Of a DNA stretch of 64,000 nucleotides, positions 25,380 through 34,743 are shown piece after piece. Both the position numbers and the translations under genes were made by a program. This DNA comes from Pantoea rwandensis (GTDB taxonomy: Bacteria; Pseudomonadota; Gammaproteobacteria; Enterobacterales; Enterobacteriaceae), in NCBI RefSeq assembly GCF_002095475.1, contig NZ_MLFR01000010.1:1-64000 (forward strand), in the 5' to 3' direction. How positions within the stretch are numbered: the first letter of the stretch is position 1; each line of letters starts with the position of its first letter. Below the pieces are notes generated by a model. It did no database searches. It was given only the letters and a program-made list of their open reading frames with translations, and was not told where the DNA came from.

Positions 25380-25802
25380 TTAGTGCGTCACGGGTGATAT
25401 ACCTAAACGCGGTATTTCAATTTTTGGGCACCGATCCATAATCACCGTCAACCCTGCATCTCGCGCCAATACTGCCGCTTGCTCGTTAATCACACCTAAT
25501 TGAAGCCACAGCGTATCTGCACCGATGGCAATGGCTTCTTGCGCCACACCCCAAGCCGCTTCCGCATTACGGAACACGTCAACCATGTCGACTTTACCCG
25601 GAATATCCGCCAATGAGGCATAAGCGGTTTGCCCTAATAACTGCTGTCCAGCCAGTTTGGGGCTGACTGGAACTACCTCATATCCCTGATCGAGTAAGAA
25701 TTTCATCACGCCGTAGCTTGGGCGGTCGGTGCGATCGCTAGCGCCTACCAGCGCAATGCGTTTCGTTCTACTCAATACATCGCGAATCGTTTGATCATTC
25801 AT
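25380..25802 (-). CDS. yccU: YccU, CoA-binding domain protein
   Basis: This is a 140-residue single-domain protein with a CoA-binding Rossmann fold (GASDRTDRPSYGVMKFLL near the N-terminus and DRCPKIE at the end). The family binds CoA; the function is unknown. E. coli YccU has a similar length and place, convergent to hspQ. The ATG at 25802 follows GGAGAA. An earlier in-frame ATG (25859) adds 19 unconserved residues. Confidence 0.92.
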   Translation of the reverse strand: MNDQTIRDVLSRTKRIALVGASDRTDRPSYGVMKFLLDQGYEVVPVSPKLAGQQLLGQTAYASLADIPGKVDMVDVFRNAEAAWGVAQEAIAIGADTLWLQLGVINEQAAVLARDAGLTVIMDRCPKIEIPRLGISPVTH

Positions 25803-25979
25803 GCATTTTCTCCTTGTCCAATCGACTGAGTGTAGATGGCTATGCGTTGCCTGACGCAAGTACTACAGGTGAAAACTTAGCGCAGCAGCACGAATAAATA
25901 TGTAAAAATGTAAATTTACTGCCATAATGTAAGAATTTGCTACACACCACTAATCCTTCCCCATCTTCCGGGAGTTTAA

Positions 25980-26606
25980 ATGAAGCTGTCTTTGGCTGTT
26001 ACGGGCTTACTTGTACTGCTCGTATCGGCATCCTGCCATGCCATCACCCTCAAGCTCGATCCTGAGATCGACCTGCTGGTGCTGGATGGACGCAAAATCT
26101 CAGGCTCGCTGCTTAAAGGCGCGGACAGCCTTGAGCTGGAGCGCGGACAGCATCAATTTCTGTTTCGCGTGGAAAAGCCCTGCGCTGATGCGACACACTT
26201 TCAATCGGTGCCGATGATTGTCACTTTCAATGCCAGCGCCAACTCGGTCGCCATTCGCCTGCCTTCGCTTGGCAATCGCCGCGAACGCACCATTTTTGAT
26301 AAAGCGCTCAATTTCCAACTGATTGACGAACATGGCAATGAAATTGTCAGTATTCGCGACCATCTGCCACAAGGCAGCGACGGCGATCTTGAGAAAGCCA
26401 TGATAAATTATAATCGCAATGCACAGGCCGCTTCGGTCGCGCGCTTTGCCATGCAATCAGCAAGCTTGCCCGCCGCACAGATGGACCTTGATTTTGCCTG
26501 GCAAGATGCAAGTGACCTTCCCTCTTTACAACGTTGGTTTCAGCGTTTCGACGCTGCAACACGTCAGCGTTTCATCAGTTGGATGAAAACCTTACGCACA
26601 AGTTGA
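25980..26606 (+). CDS. yccT: YccT (CsgI), DUF2057 periplasmic protein
   Basis: This is a secreted protein of 208 residues with a signal peptide (about 1-22, cut after SCHA). The mature part follows the UPF0319/DUF2057 family: LKLDPEIDLLVLDGRKISGS, then the GADSLEL and HQFLFRVEK segments. The Salmonella and E. coli homologue was reported to inhibit curli subunit polymerisation (CsgI). A cysteine lies at 19, but no lipobox surrounds it. It stands alone ahead of mgsA, as in E. coli. Confidence 0.9.
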   Translation: MKLSLAVTGLLVLLVSASCHAITLKLDPEIDLLVLDGRKISGSLLKGADSLELERGQHQFLFRVEKPCADATHFQSVPMIVTFNASANSVAIRLPSLGNRRERTIFDKALNFQLIDEHGNEIVSIRDHLPQGSDGDLEKAMINYNRNAQAASVARFAMQSASLPAAQMDLDFAWQDASDLPSLQRWFQRFDAATRQRFISWMKTLRTS

Positions 26607-26674
26607 TAGTAATGAAACGCCAAGGGTAAACTCGTGCCTCAAACACTATGGCATGAGAAGAAACAGGAAGCCCT

Positions 26675-27136
26675 ATGGAGCAGACCGTTCGTACCCTTGA
26701 AGAAAAAAAACATATTGCCCTTGTCGCCCACGATCACTGTAAAGCCTCCTTACTTGAGTGGGTAAAAGCCAACCAGAGCGCGCTGCAATCTCATGTACTT
26801 TACGCCACCGGCACTACCGGAAACCTGATTAATCGTCATACAGGATTGGACGTTAACGCGATGCTGAGCGGCCCCATGGGCGGAGATCAGCAAGTGGGGG
26901 CGTTGATTTCAGAAGGGAAAATTGATGTGCTGTTCTTCTTTTGGGACCCGCTGAATGCCGTGCCTCACGACCCCGATGTCAAAGCACTGCTGCGCCTGGC
27001 CACCGTATGGAATATCCCGGTGGCGACCAATCGCGCCACCGCAGATTTTATTATTAAAGCGCCGATGTTTGCCCAGCAGGTTGAGATCCAGATCCCCGAT
27101 TATCCGCGCTATCTTGCTGAACGCCTGAAAGGCTAA
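26675..27136 (+). CDS. mgsA: Methylglyoxal synthase
   Basis: MgsA converts dihydroxyacetone phosphate to methylglyoxal and phosphate, a bypass that relieves sugar-phosphate stress. The 153 residues are nearly the E. coli length. Substrate and catalytic motifs are present: HDHCK (substrate phosphate and acid/base His), [18 protein letters not shown] with the catalytic Asp, and [12 protein letters not shown]. Its stop is three bases from the convergent helD stop. Confidence 0.97.
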   Translation: MEQTVRTLEEKKHIALVAHDHCKASLLEWVKANQSALQSHVLYATGTTGNLINRHTGLDVNAMLSGPMGGDQQVGALISEGKIDVLFFFWDPLNAVPHDPDVKALLRLATVWNIPVATNRATADFIIKAPMFAQQVEIQIPDYPRYLAERLKG

Positions 27137-27139
27137 TTA

Positions 27140-29194
27140 TTAGGCCTTCCGACTCTGTGGCACGCCTAATTCGCGGAAGTGCTCGACAAAGACGGAAGGC
27201 TGTTCTTTATCAAACATCATCCATACTTGTTGACGCGCACGCGTTATCGCCACATAGGCCAGTCGCCGTTCTTCAGCATCGGGGAAATCTTCCGGTTGCG
27301 GTAATAGTCCCTCTTCCACAATCGATTCACGCGTCTGAGCGGGGAATCCATCACGTCCTTCATGCAGCCCAAGCACAATGACAAAATCAGCCTGTTGCCC
27401 CTTGCTGGCATGTATTGTCATGAAGTCAATTTGCAACTTTGGCCAGCGCGTTTTGGCTTTTTCCAGTATCTCCGGACGCAGATGATGGTAACGCGCGAGC
27501 AGCAATACACGCTCGTGTGGCTTGGCATATCCACTCAACTTATTCAGCAGAGGTTCCAGTTGGTCCTGCGGTAGCAAAGTGACCGATTTTTTATTGCCCT
27601 TACTAAGACTATTAAGGGGTTTCCGCAGTTGATGCGGGTTTTGCTGAACGAAGCGGTTAGCAATCTCACCAATACGATCGTTAAAGCGATAAGTGGTGTC
27701 GAGCACACAGCGATCCCCTTCACCGAAATAGTGGTGAAAAGCAGTCGTCAGGCTCATTTCCGCCCCGCTAAAACGATAAATAGCCTGCCAGTCATCCCCG
27801 ACGGCGAACAAACTGGTGCGTTTATTTTGCTTGCGCAAGGCCGTCAATAGCGCCGCGCGCTGCGGTGAAATATCCTGGAACTCGTCCACCAGAATGTCTT
27901 TCCACGGGCTGATAAATCGCCCCTTATCAAGAATGGCGATAGCTTGATGAATCAGGCCGGAGAAATCGACTGCCCCTTCTTCTTTCAGCGCACTTTTCCA
28001 GGCTTTTAGGAGTGGGGCCATCAACTTAATGCGTTTGCTGAAATTCTCACGCAAGGCTTCAGGAACATCATCGATCATCACTGCCTGTGCACCACCGTGC
28101 ATACGCATTAAACCCAGCCAGCGTTCCAGGCGCGAGGCAAGGCGTTGTGCGAGTTTGTCATCCTGCCAAAAGGCGCCTTCTGCCACATCCCATTCCATCT
28201 CATCTTGCAGCCATTGTCGCCAGCCGCTTGCTTGAGCCTTTTTGCTATTGCACTGTTCTCGCCATGTCTCAATGAGTAGCTGACGACGCACCTTGCTGTC
28301 GCTTTCCAACTTGCTGATAACAGGTTGCTTATTGCTGCCTTCACGGATAATGTGCATCGCCAATGCATGAAAGGTTCGCGCCTGGATGGCGCTTTCACCC
28401 AATCTCGCCTGAATGCGTTCATTCATCTCATCTGCGGCCTGGCGGCCAAAGGCAAGCAGCAGTATTTGGTCTGGCTGGGCTAATTTACGTTTCAACAACC
28501 AACCCGCACGGGCAACCAGTACCGATGTTTTTCCACTTCCTGCACCCGCCAGCACCAGCAGAGCATCTTCCCCATTCACCACGGCTTCAGATTGAGAAAG
28601 ATTAAGGGGCGTCGTTTCGATGGTGGAGAAGAAATCGTGATATTCCTTGATAACTTTCGTTGTCCATTCGCGGTTACGCTGACGAATCGCCGTTTCTCCC
28701 TGCTCCAGCCACTGCTGGCAGAATCGCCACAGCGCACGACAGTTATCGAACGTTTCCAGACGCGCCAGCGGGAGAGGTAACGCTGAAAATTGCCGCCTGA
28801 TACTCTCTTTCACCGTCGATAACTCACTGCGTTTTAGCCAGCGGTCTTGCTGTGTAAACGTCAGTATCTCTTGCTCAAGCGCCGTCAGCACCTCTGCGCT
28901 CACGTCGCTCATTTCCTGGCTCCATTGCTGCCAGGCCTGCTGCAAAAAATGGAAAAAACGCTGTGTTTCCTGCCATTCCGTCCCGTGGAGGCGCACGACT
29001 TTATCTTCGGGAAGCTGAAATTCTAACTCGCCCCAGACCATGCCACGTTTACAGGTAATATCCATTAATTGGTTAAAGGGGATCAGATATTCATGGCGAT
29101 CGCCACTGACTTCCACTCCGGCGGCCAGCAGACGAACCCGATTATAGGGATGCTGAGCCAGACGCTTGCCCATTGATGTTGCTTTCAGTTCCAT
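27140..29194 (-). CDS. helD: DNA helicase IV
   Basis: HelD is an ATP-dependent 3'-5' DNA helicase of superfamily I (UvrD/Rep relatives) that acts in recombination with RecA-type pathways. The 684 residues have an N-terminal helicase-IV-specific region (1-190), Walker A GAGSGKTS (217-224), motif II VDEFQDIS, motif III GDDWQAIYRFSGA, motif V TIHASKGQQADFVIV and motif VI AYVAITRARQQ, all intact. It diverges from yccF and converges on mgsA, as in E. coli. Confidence 0.97.
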   Translation of the reverse strand: MELKATSMGKRLAQHPYNRVRLLAAGVEVSGDRHEYLIPFNQLMDITCKRGMVWGELEFQLPEDKVVRLHGTEWQETQRFFHFLQQAWQQWSQEMSDVSAEVLTALEQEILTFTQQDRWLKRSELSTVKESIRRQFSALPLPLARLETFDNCRALWRFCQQWLEQGETAIRQRNREWTTKVIKEYHDFFSTIETTPLNLSQSEAVVNGEDALLVLAGAGSGKTSVLVARAGWLLKRKLAQPDQILLLAFGRQAADEMNERIQARLGESAIQARTFHALAMHIIREGSNKQPVISKLESDSKVRRQLLIETWREQCNSKKAQASGWRQWLQDEMEWDVAEGAFWQDDKLAQRLASRLERWLGLMRMHGGAQAVMIDDVPEALRENFSKRIKLMAPLLKAWKSALKEEGAVDFSGLIHQAIAILDKGRFISPWKDILVDEFQDISPQRAALLTALRKQNKRTSLFAVGDDWQAIYRFSGAEMSLTTAFHHYFGEGDRCVLDTTYRFNDRIGEIANRFVQQNPHQLRKPLNSLSKGNKKSVTLLPQDQLEPLLNKLSGYAKPHERVLLLARYHHLRPEILEKAKTRWPKLQIDFMTIHASKGQQADFVIVLGLHEGRDGFPAQTRESIVEEGLLPQPEDFPDAEERRLAYVAITRARQQVWMMFDKEQPSVFVEHFRELGVPQSRKA

Positions 29195-29317
29195 GTCCGC
29201 ACCGTCATGTGGAATTCGATTATCGCGCAGTTTACCTGTCAGACCCTTGGCGCTCCAGCCTTAAAACAGGCTAAACTTGGCGACACATATTGCGGATTGC
29301 AAAAGGAAAAACGCGTT

Positions 29318-29761
29318 ATGCGCACCGTACTCAATATTCTCAACTTCATTCTGGGTGGCGTATTCACCACCTTAAGCTGGCTGTTTGCCACACTGGTTAG
29401 CATTGTGCTGATTTTTACTTTGCCATTAACGCGTTCATGCTGGGAAATCACCAAACTCTCACTGTTGCCGTTCGGTAACGAGGCCGTGCACGTTGATGTT
29501 TTGCGCCCTGACAGCAAAAGCCAGGTCTTAAATGCCGGTGGCACCTTCCTGAACATCTTCTGGCTGGTGTTTTTTGGCTGGTGGCTGTGTCTGATGCATA
29601 TCTCAGCGGGCATCGTGCAGTGCCTGACCATCATTGGTATTCCCGTGGGTATCGCTAACTTTAAAATTGCGGCCATTGCGTTGTGGCCAGTCGGTCGACG
29701 CGTGGTGTCAGTAGAAGAAGCCCAAGCTGCACGTGAAGCCAATGCGCGCCGTCGTTACTGA
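29318..29761 (+). CDS. yccF: YccF, conserved inner-membrane protein
   Basis: This is a 147-residue protein with two YccF domains, each a pair of helices (about 1-50 and 75-130), of unknown function. The sequence MRTVLNILNFILGG and the IVQCLTIIGIPVGIANFKIA segment match E. coli YccF (148). A ribosome site AAGGA lies rather far (about 10 bases) from the ATG at 29318; the open frame to 29207 overlaps the helD promoter and is not conserved. The gene yccS follows after 12 bases, so the two are probably an operon. Confidence 0.93.
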   Translation: MRTVLNILNFILGGVFTTLSWLFATLVSIVLIFTLPLTRSCWEITKLSLLPFGNEAVHVDVLRPDSKSQVLNAGGTFLNIFWLVFFGWWLCLMHISAGIVQCLTIIGIPVGIANFKIAAIALWPVGRRVVSVEEAQAAREANARRRY

Positions 29762-29773
29762 GGCCGCCCTCTG

Positions 29774-31912
29774 ATGCGACAAAACCCGATGCCTGGTTGG
29801 CGACATTATCTGTTCAACAGTAGCCTGCGCTATTTATTGCGCATCTTATTTGCACTGGCCGGTTGTGCGGCCGTGCCCTGGTGGTTGCAACAGATAGAAT
29901 GGACCATCCCTTTGACCCTCGGCGTGGTGGCTGCTGCGCTGGCTGATCTGGATGACCGCTGGACGGGCCGCCTACGTAATTTACTGATTACGTTGGTGTG
30001 TTTTTGTGTTGCATCCGTCTCGGTTGAACTGCTTTTCCCCTATCCCTGGGCCTTCGCTATTGGCCTGGCGCTTTCCAGTTGGGGTTTTATTCTGCTCGGT
30101 GCGTTAGGACAGCGCTATGCCACCATCGCTTTTGGTGCGTTACTGATCGCCGTCTATACCATGCTCGGAATCGGGCTATTTCCGCAGTGGTGGATGCAGC
30201 CCTCTCTGCTGTTGGTGGGTGCCTTGTGGTACAACTTGCTGACCTTTATCGGGCATCTCATTTTTCCCGTGCGCCCCGTTCAGGAACAACTGGCCGCCAG
30301 CTTTTCTCAGTTGGCGCGATATCTGGAAGCTAAGGCAAATCTGTTCGATCCTGACGCGGGCGAACAGGATGATGCGACGATGATTGCCACGGCGATGGTG
30401 AACAGCCAACTCGTCGCACAACTGAATCAAACGAAAACCACCATTCAGAGCCGCTTGCGGGGTGACCGTGGCTCACGTAGCACGCGCCGCAGCCTGCACT
30501 ATTACTTTGTCGCGCAGGATATTCACGAACGCGCCAGCTCTTCCCATCTGCAATACCATTTATTACGTGATGACTGGCGCTATAACGAGATTTTGTTTCG
30601 CTTTCAGCGTTTGCTGAATATGCAAGCCCAAGCCTGTCGTCAGTTGGCTGAGAACATTTTGATGCGGCAACCGTGGCATCACGACACGCATTTTGAGCGC
30701 ACTTTTGCGCGTCTGGAGACAGCGCTGGAACGTCTTGCGCAAAGTGATCCGCAAGACCCTCATATTCGTGCGCTATCCTGGCTATTACGTAACCTGCGGG
30801 CGATTGATGCACAACTAGCATCGATTGAATCAGAGCAGATGCTGGCAGATCCCCCCTCTTCTGGCGACAATCACCTCTCACGAGAAGGACTCAGCGGCTG
30901 GCCAGATATTCGCTTGCGCCTGAGCCGTCATCTTAGCCCCGCGTCTGCGCTGTTTCGCCATGCCGTTCGCATGTCGCTGGTACTTTGTGTGGGCTACGCT
31001 TTCATTCAAATAACTGGAGTGGAGCGCGGTTACTGGATTTTGCTCACCAGCCTGTTCGTCTGCCAACCCAACTACAACGCCACACGACGCCGTCTTGCGT
31101 TGCGTATCGGCGGCACACTGGCAGGGATTGCGATCGGCTTGCCCGTCCTGTGGTTGGTGCCCTCCATTGAAGGACAGTTGGTGTTAATCGTACTCACCGG
31201 CGTGCTGTTCTTTGCTTTTCGTCAGGTTCAATATGCACAAGCAACCTTGTTTATCACCCTGTTGGTATTACTCTGTTTTAATCTGTTGGGTGAAGGCTTT
31301 GAAGTCGCGTTGCCACGTATCGTTGATACCCTGCTGGGCTGCGGATTGGCCTGGTTGGCTGTCGCTTTTGTTTGGCCAGACTGGCGTTTTAGAATGATCA
31401 GCGCAGTGGCAGATCGTACACTCAACGCAAACTGCCGCTATCTTGATGCCATTATGGAGCAGTACCATCAGGGCAAAGATAATCGTCTGGACTATCGCGT
31501 CGCGCGTCGCGATGCGCACAATGCCGATGCAGAACTCGCTTCTGTGGTATCGAATATGAGCAGCGAGCTGAAACTGCAACAACCCCTGCGCGAAAATGCT
31601 TTTCGTCTGCTGTGCCTCAATCACTCATTCCTGAGTTATATCTCTGCATTAGGCGCGCATCGTGAAAAATTATCAGATAGCGAACTGTTAAAGATGCTGG
31701 ATGATGCGGTCTGTTTTGTCGAAGATGTCCTGCAAATCGAGAGTGTTACCGATGCGCAAGCGCTGGAGATGCAACAGCAGTTGATCCTGCGGTTAAGTGC
31801 GCTCAAAAACAGTCCCGAAGTGCAGGCGCCGTTAGTGATGCAGCAGCTTGGTTTGCTCATTGCCCTGCTGCCGGAAATTGCCCGCCTGCGCCGTACGCTA
31901 TCCAGTGATTAA
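29774..31912 (+). CDS. yccS: YccS, FUSC-family inner-membrane transporter
   Basis: This is a 712-residue member of the fusaric-acid-resistance (FUSC/ArAE) family of putative aromatic-compound exporters. It has two blocks of about six helices (residues about 15-155 and 390-525), each followed by a soluble domain. LTIPLTLGVVAAALADLDDR-type sequence near residue 45 and FVCQPNYNATR in the second block match E. coli YccS closely. The first ATG is used; a second at 29789 is possible because neither has a strong ribosome site. It follows yccF and converges on sxy with two bases between stops. Confidence 0.94.
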   Translation: MRQNPMPGWRHYLFNSSLRYLLRILFALAGCAAVPWWLQQIEWTIPLTLGVVAAALADLDDRWTGRLRNLLITLVCFCVASVSVELLFPYPWAFAIGLALSSWGFILLGALGQRYATIAFGALLIAVYTMLGIGLFPQWWMQPSLLLVGALWYNLLTFIGHLIFPVRPVQEQLAASFSQLARYLEAKANLFDPDAGEQDDATMIATAMVNSQLVAQLNQTKTTIQSRLRGDRGSRSTRRSLHYYFVAQDIHERASSSHLQYHLLRDDWRYNEILFRFQRLLNMQAQACRQLAENILMRQPWHHDTHFERTFARLETALERLAQSDPQDPHIRALSWLLRNLRAIDAQLASIESEQMLADPPSSGDNHLSREGLSGWPDIRLRLSRHLSPASALFRHAVRMSLVLCVGYAFIQITGVERGYWILLTSLFVCQPNYNATRRRLALRIGGTLAGIAIGLPVLWLVPSIEGQLVLIVLTGVLFFAFRQVQYAQATLFITLLVLLCFNLLGEGFEVALPRIVDTLLGCGLAWLAVAFVWPDWRFRMISAVADRTLNANCRYLDAIMEQYHQGKDNRLDYRVARRDAHNADAELASVVSNMSSELKLQQPLRENAFRLLCLNHSFLSYISALGAHREKLSDSELLKMLDDAVCFVEDVLQIESVTDAQALEMQQQLILRLSALKNSPEVQAPLVMQQLGLLIALLPEIARLRRTLSSD

Positions 31913-31914
31913 TG

Positions 31915-32538
31915 TCAGAAATGCTCCACTTTAGGGTCAAGGTGGAGCGTTTTTACATACCACTCACTGAGTGCTTCTCGGGTCGCCACAGGTAGAGCCG
32001 CTTGATGATGGCCGGAGATTGCCCCCTCAAGCGAAAACAGTGTTTTCAAACCAATATGCTTGTTCATTGCGCGGAGTTTTAGCCAGCTCTGGCGTGAACC
32101 CATTTCACAGAGCAACTTCACAGAGCTGATGCCAACTTTATGCAGCATCATCTCCATGCGTAAACTGAGATTAGGGAGATCTTTTAAACGTAGCGTGACG
32201 GTGCGCGTTGCCATTTCATTCTGAGCGGCACGTAATGAACTGGCTGAAAGACGCAATAATTGCTCAGGGTCTTGCCATAACATAGCGTCCACTTTGTAGT
32301 AATTCAGTTGCACTGGCATACCGCGCTTGCTGTACACCAGAGGTTCTAGTGCCCGTTTAGCGTGATACATCTGCAGCGCTTCGCTGGCTCGCAAATAAAG
32401 TGCATCCTCATTGATATAGGCAAAAGTCACCTTTTCGACTGTCAGGGCATAGCCCCCAAACTGGGTGCGAGACTCAATTTTTCCTAGTGAAGACAACTGC
32501 ATTTTCGATTGTTCAACGACGGGATTGCGGTTTTTCAT
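31915..32538 (-). CDS. sxy: Competence regulator Sxy (TfoX)
   Basis: Sxy is the co-activator that, with CRP, turns on CRP-S promoters of competence genes. The 207 residues form a TfoX N-terminal domain (about 10-105, FGGYALTVEKVTFAYI) and a TfoX C-terminal helix-hairpin-helix domain (about 115-200, LPNLSLRMEMMLHKVGI). AAAGGAG precedes the ATG. It is divergent from sulA, as in E. coli. The leader contains a TTCTCA/TGAGAA stem that could control translation. Confidence 0.95.
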   Translation of the reverse strand: MKNRNPVVEQSKMQLSSLGKIESRTQFGGYALTVEKVTFAYINEDALYLRASEALQMYHAKRALEPLVYSKRGMPVQLNYYKVDAMLWQDPEQLLRLSASSLRAAQNEMATRTVTLRLKDLPNLSLRMEMMLHKVGISSVKLLCEMGSRQSWLKLRAMNKHIGLKTLFSLEGAISGHHQAALPVATREALSEWYVKTLHLDPKVEHF

Positions 32539-32555
32539 TACAACTCCTTTCCGTA

Positions 32556-32575
32556 AATTCTCATGTGAGAAAATT
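32556..32575 (-). promoter_or_regulatory. Stem-loop in the sxy leader
   Basis: AATTCTCATGTGAGAAAATT contains inverted arms TTCTCA and TGAGAA around TG, about 20-35 bases before the sxy start. Leader secondary structure controls sxy translation in Haemophilus influenzae; whether this one matters is inference. The region also shares a 14-bp inverted copy with sequence beyond sulA. Confidence 0.35.
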
Positions 32576-32719
32576 CCTTAAAACCTAGTTTATTCATCTG
32601 GTTAGAAGATAAAAAAAACAAATTAGCTGTTCAATGAATAAAAACGTTTGCGGCAATAGTTGTTGAGAATTTGCGAGGTGTTTTCAGAAATTGAGGTTGA
32701 TCTTTATCCAGGAAGACAT

Positions 32720-32739
32720 TACTGTACATCCATACAGTT
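32720..32739. promoter_or_regulatory. LexA box of sulA
   Basis: TACTGTACATCCATACAGTT fits the LexA consensus TACTG(TA)5CAGTA, with the required CTGT-N8-ACAG core. It ends 20 bases before the sulA start, so it covers the promoter or start of transcription. Confidence 0.93.
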
Positions 32740-32759
32740 CATTACTGAGTGATTAAATT

Positions 32760-33251
32760 ATGCGTACTCAATTCTCTGGCTTTGCTGATCGTACTTCCTC
32801 TTTTGCTAACGGTGGCTTAACGCAACCTGCTCTGGGTGGAATCACTGAACTGCGTTATAGCGAACAACCAGGAATTATGCAGATGTTACTGCTCCCTGTG
32901 CTTAAGCAACTCAGCGAACAATCACGTTGGCAGCTCTGGTTAACGCCTGCGCACAAGCTAAATCGCAGTTGGATGCAGCAGTCGGGTCTGCCGTTAGAGA
33001 AAAGTATGCATATCACCGAGTCTGAGCGACTCAGCACTGTTGAAAGTATGGTGAAAGCTCTGCGTACCGGTAATTACAGCGTGGTACTGGCATGGATTCC
33101 CTACGAATTGAATGACGAAGAGCGCCTGGAACTGGAATTAGCGGCATCGGAAGGAGAAGCGCTTGGACTGATTATGCGCCCACAAGGTCATGAACGTGTC
33201 CTGCCAAGACAATCAAATCCGTCAAAAATTCCCTCAGATTTGTTTCATTAA
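32760..33251 (+). CDS. sulA: SOS cell division inhibitor SulA
   Basis: SulA is made during the SOS response. It binds FtsZ and blocks ring assembly until DNA is repaired, then is degraded by Lon. The 163 residues are the family's usual length, with the core segment ITELRYSEQPGIMQMLLLPV and the terminal histidine, which in E. coli belongs to the Lon recognition end. A LexA box lies just upstream, and sxy and ompA flank it as in E. coli. Confidence 0.96.
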   Translation: MRTQFSGFADRTSSFANGGLTQPALGGITELRYSEQPGIMQMLLLPVLKQLSEQSRWQLWLTPAHKLNRSWMQQSGLPLEKSMHITESERLSTVESMVKALRTGNYSVVLAWIPYELNDEERLELELAASEGEALGLIMRPQGHERVLPRQSNPSKIPSDLFH

Positions 33252-33292
33252 GTAAAACCAGGAATTTTCTCACGCTATTTTTTCTTTAGAAT

Positions 33293-33349
33293 GCAGCTAA
33301 GCCACTGATTCTTTTCCCGCCAGCTTTGACAATGGTTTAGCTGCTTTTT
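33293..33349 (+). terminator. Terminator of sulA with long loop
   Basis: GCAGCTAAGCCA (33293-33304) pairs with TGGTTTAGCTGC (33333-33344), one G-T pair, followed by TTTTTC. The loop is 28 bases. It lies 40 bases after the sulA stop. Confidence 0.7.
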
Positions 33350-33438
33350 CTCAATCTGCTAGCGAAGATTTTGCCACGTGATTTGTTAAAATGTGTGTAT
33401 AAATCCCTGTTTTTTTACTAACTGACCTCACATCATAC

Positions 33439-33466
33439 TTGTAACTTTCCAATCTCGTTGTAGACT
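33439..33466 (+). promoter_or_regulatory. ompA promoter
   Basis: TTGTAA (33439-33444), 16 bases, TAGACT (33461-33466). The surrounding ACTTGTAA and TTGTAGACTTTA are conserved with the mapped E. coli ompA promoter. The implied leader of about 127 bases matches the long, stable 5' leader of ompA mRNA. The segment 33580-33600 (GGATGATAACGAGGCGC) is the conserved ribosome site bound by the small RNA MicA in E. coli. Confidence 0.75.
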
Positions 33467-33600
33467 TTATCTCGCCAGGGTGCTCAATAACCTCCGTTTT
33501 TTCGGTAGAGTCAAAAGCGAGCGTTTAGACCCGGCGAAGGATTAACACAAAGAGCAACCTTTTTGCTCATTGCCTATTTGGATGATAACGAGGCGCAAAA

Positions 33601-34671
33601 ATGAAAAAGACAGCTATCGCAATTGCAGTGGCACTGGCTGGCTTCGCTACCGTAGCGCAGGCCGCACCTAAAGATAACACCTGGTATACCGGTGCTAAAC
33701 TGGGCTGGTCTCAGTATCACGATACTGGTTACTACGGTAACAACTACGAGAACAACAACGGCCCAACCCACGAATCTCAGCTGGGTGCTGGTGCTTTCAT
33801 GGGCTATCAGGCTAACCCGTACCTGGGCTTCGAGCTGGGCTACGATTGGCTGGGCCGCATGCCTAACAAAGGCTCTGTGACCAATGGCGCATTCAAAGCA
33901 CAAGGCGTTCAGCTGGCTGCTAAACTGAGCTACCCAATCACTGACGACTTAGACGTGTACACCCGTCTGGGCGGCATGGTATGGCGTGCAGACTCTACTC
34001 AGACCAACCCAGATGTAGGTCGCATCAGCAACCACGACACCGGCGTTTCTCCGCTGGCTGCTGTTGGTGTTGAATACGCACTGACCAAGAACTGGGCTAC
34101 CCGCCTGGACTACCAGTGGGTTAACAACATCGGTGACGCAGGTACCGTTGGTGCGCGTCCAGACAACAGCATGCTGAGCGTCGGCGTTTCTTACCGTTTC
34201 GGTCAGGACGAAGCAGCAGCTCCAATCGTTGCTCCAGCTCCAGCGCCAGCGCCAGTTGTTGAAACCAAGCGTTTCACTCTGAAGTCTGACGTGCTGTTCA
34301 CCTTCAACAAAGCGACCCTGAAGCCAGAAGGCCAGCAGGCTCTGGATCAGCTGTACAGCCAGCTGAGCTCAATGGATCCTAAAGACGGTTCTGTTGTCGT
34401 ACTGGGCTTCACTGACCGTATCGGTTCAGAGCAGTACAACCAGAAACTGTCTGAGAAACGTGCTCAGTCTGTAGTTGATTACCTGGTATCTAAAGGTATC
34501 CCTTCTAACAAGATCTCTGCACGCGGTATGGGCAAATCAAACCCAGTTACTGGCAACACCTGTGACAGCGTGAAAGGCCGTAATGCCCTGATCGACTGCC
34601 TGGCGCCAGACCGTCGCGTTGAAATCGACGTGAAAGGTATCAAAGACGTTGTAACTCAGCCACAGGCTTAA
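33601..34671 (+). CDS. ompA: Outer membrane protein A
   Basis: OmpA is an abundant outer-membrane protein that ties the membrane to peptidoglycan and serves as a phage and conjugation receptor. It has 356 residues: signal peptide 1-21 (cut after AQA), an eight-stranded barrel (about 22-195), a hinge [10 protein letters not shown], and a C-terminal OmpA-like peptidoglycan-binding domain (about 220-340) with [20 protein letters not shown] and a disulfide pair ([13 protein letters not shown]). Codon use is strongly biased to preferred codons, as expected for high expression. Confidence 0.99.
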   Translation: MKKTAIAIAVALAGFATVAQAAPKDNTWYTGAKLGWSQYHDTGYYGNNYENNNGPTHESQLGAGAFMGYQANPYLGFELGYDWLGRMPNKGSVTNGAFKAQGVQLAAKLSYPITDDLDVYTRLGGMVWRADSTQTNPDVGRISNHDTGVSPLAAVGVEYALTKNWATRLDYQWVNNIGDAGTVGARPDNSMLSVGVSYRFGQDEAAAPIVAPAPAPAPVVETKRFTLKSDVLFTFNKATLKPEGQQALDQLYSQLSSMDPKDGSVVVLGFTDRIGSEQYNQKLSEKRAQSVVDYLVSKGIPSNKISARGMGKSNPVTGNTCDSVKGRNALIDCLAPDRRVEIDVKGIKDVVTQPQA

Positions 34672-34683
34672 GTTATCACGCAA

Positions 34684-34713
34684 TAAAAAACCCCGCCTCG
34701 GCGGGGTTTTTTT
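34684..34713. terminator. Terminator of ompA
   Basis: AAAAAACCCCGCC, loop TCG, GCGGGGTTTTTTT. This is a strong intrinsic hairpin 14 bases past the ompA stop, with an A tract on the far side that could also serve matP, whose stop lies 30 bases on. Confidence 0.92.
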
Positions 34714-34743
34714 ATGTCTTAAATGCATCGAAAAACAAAAATG

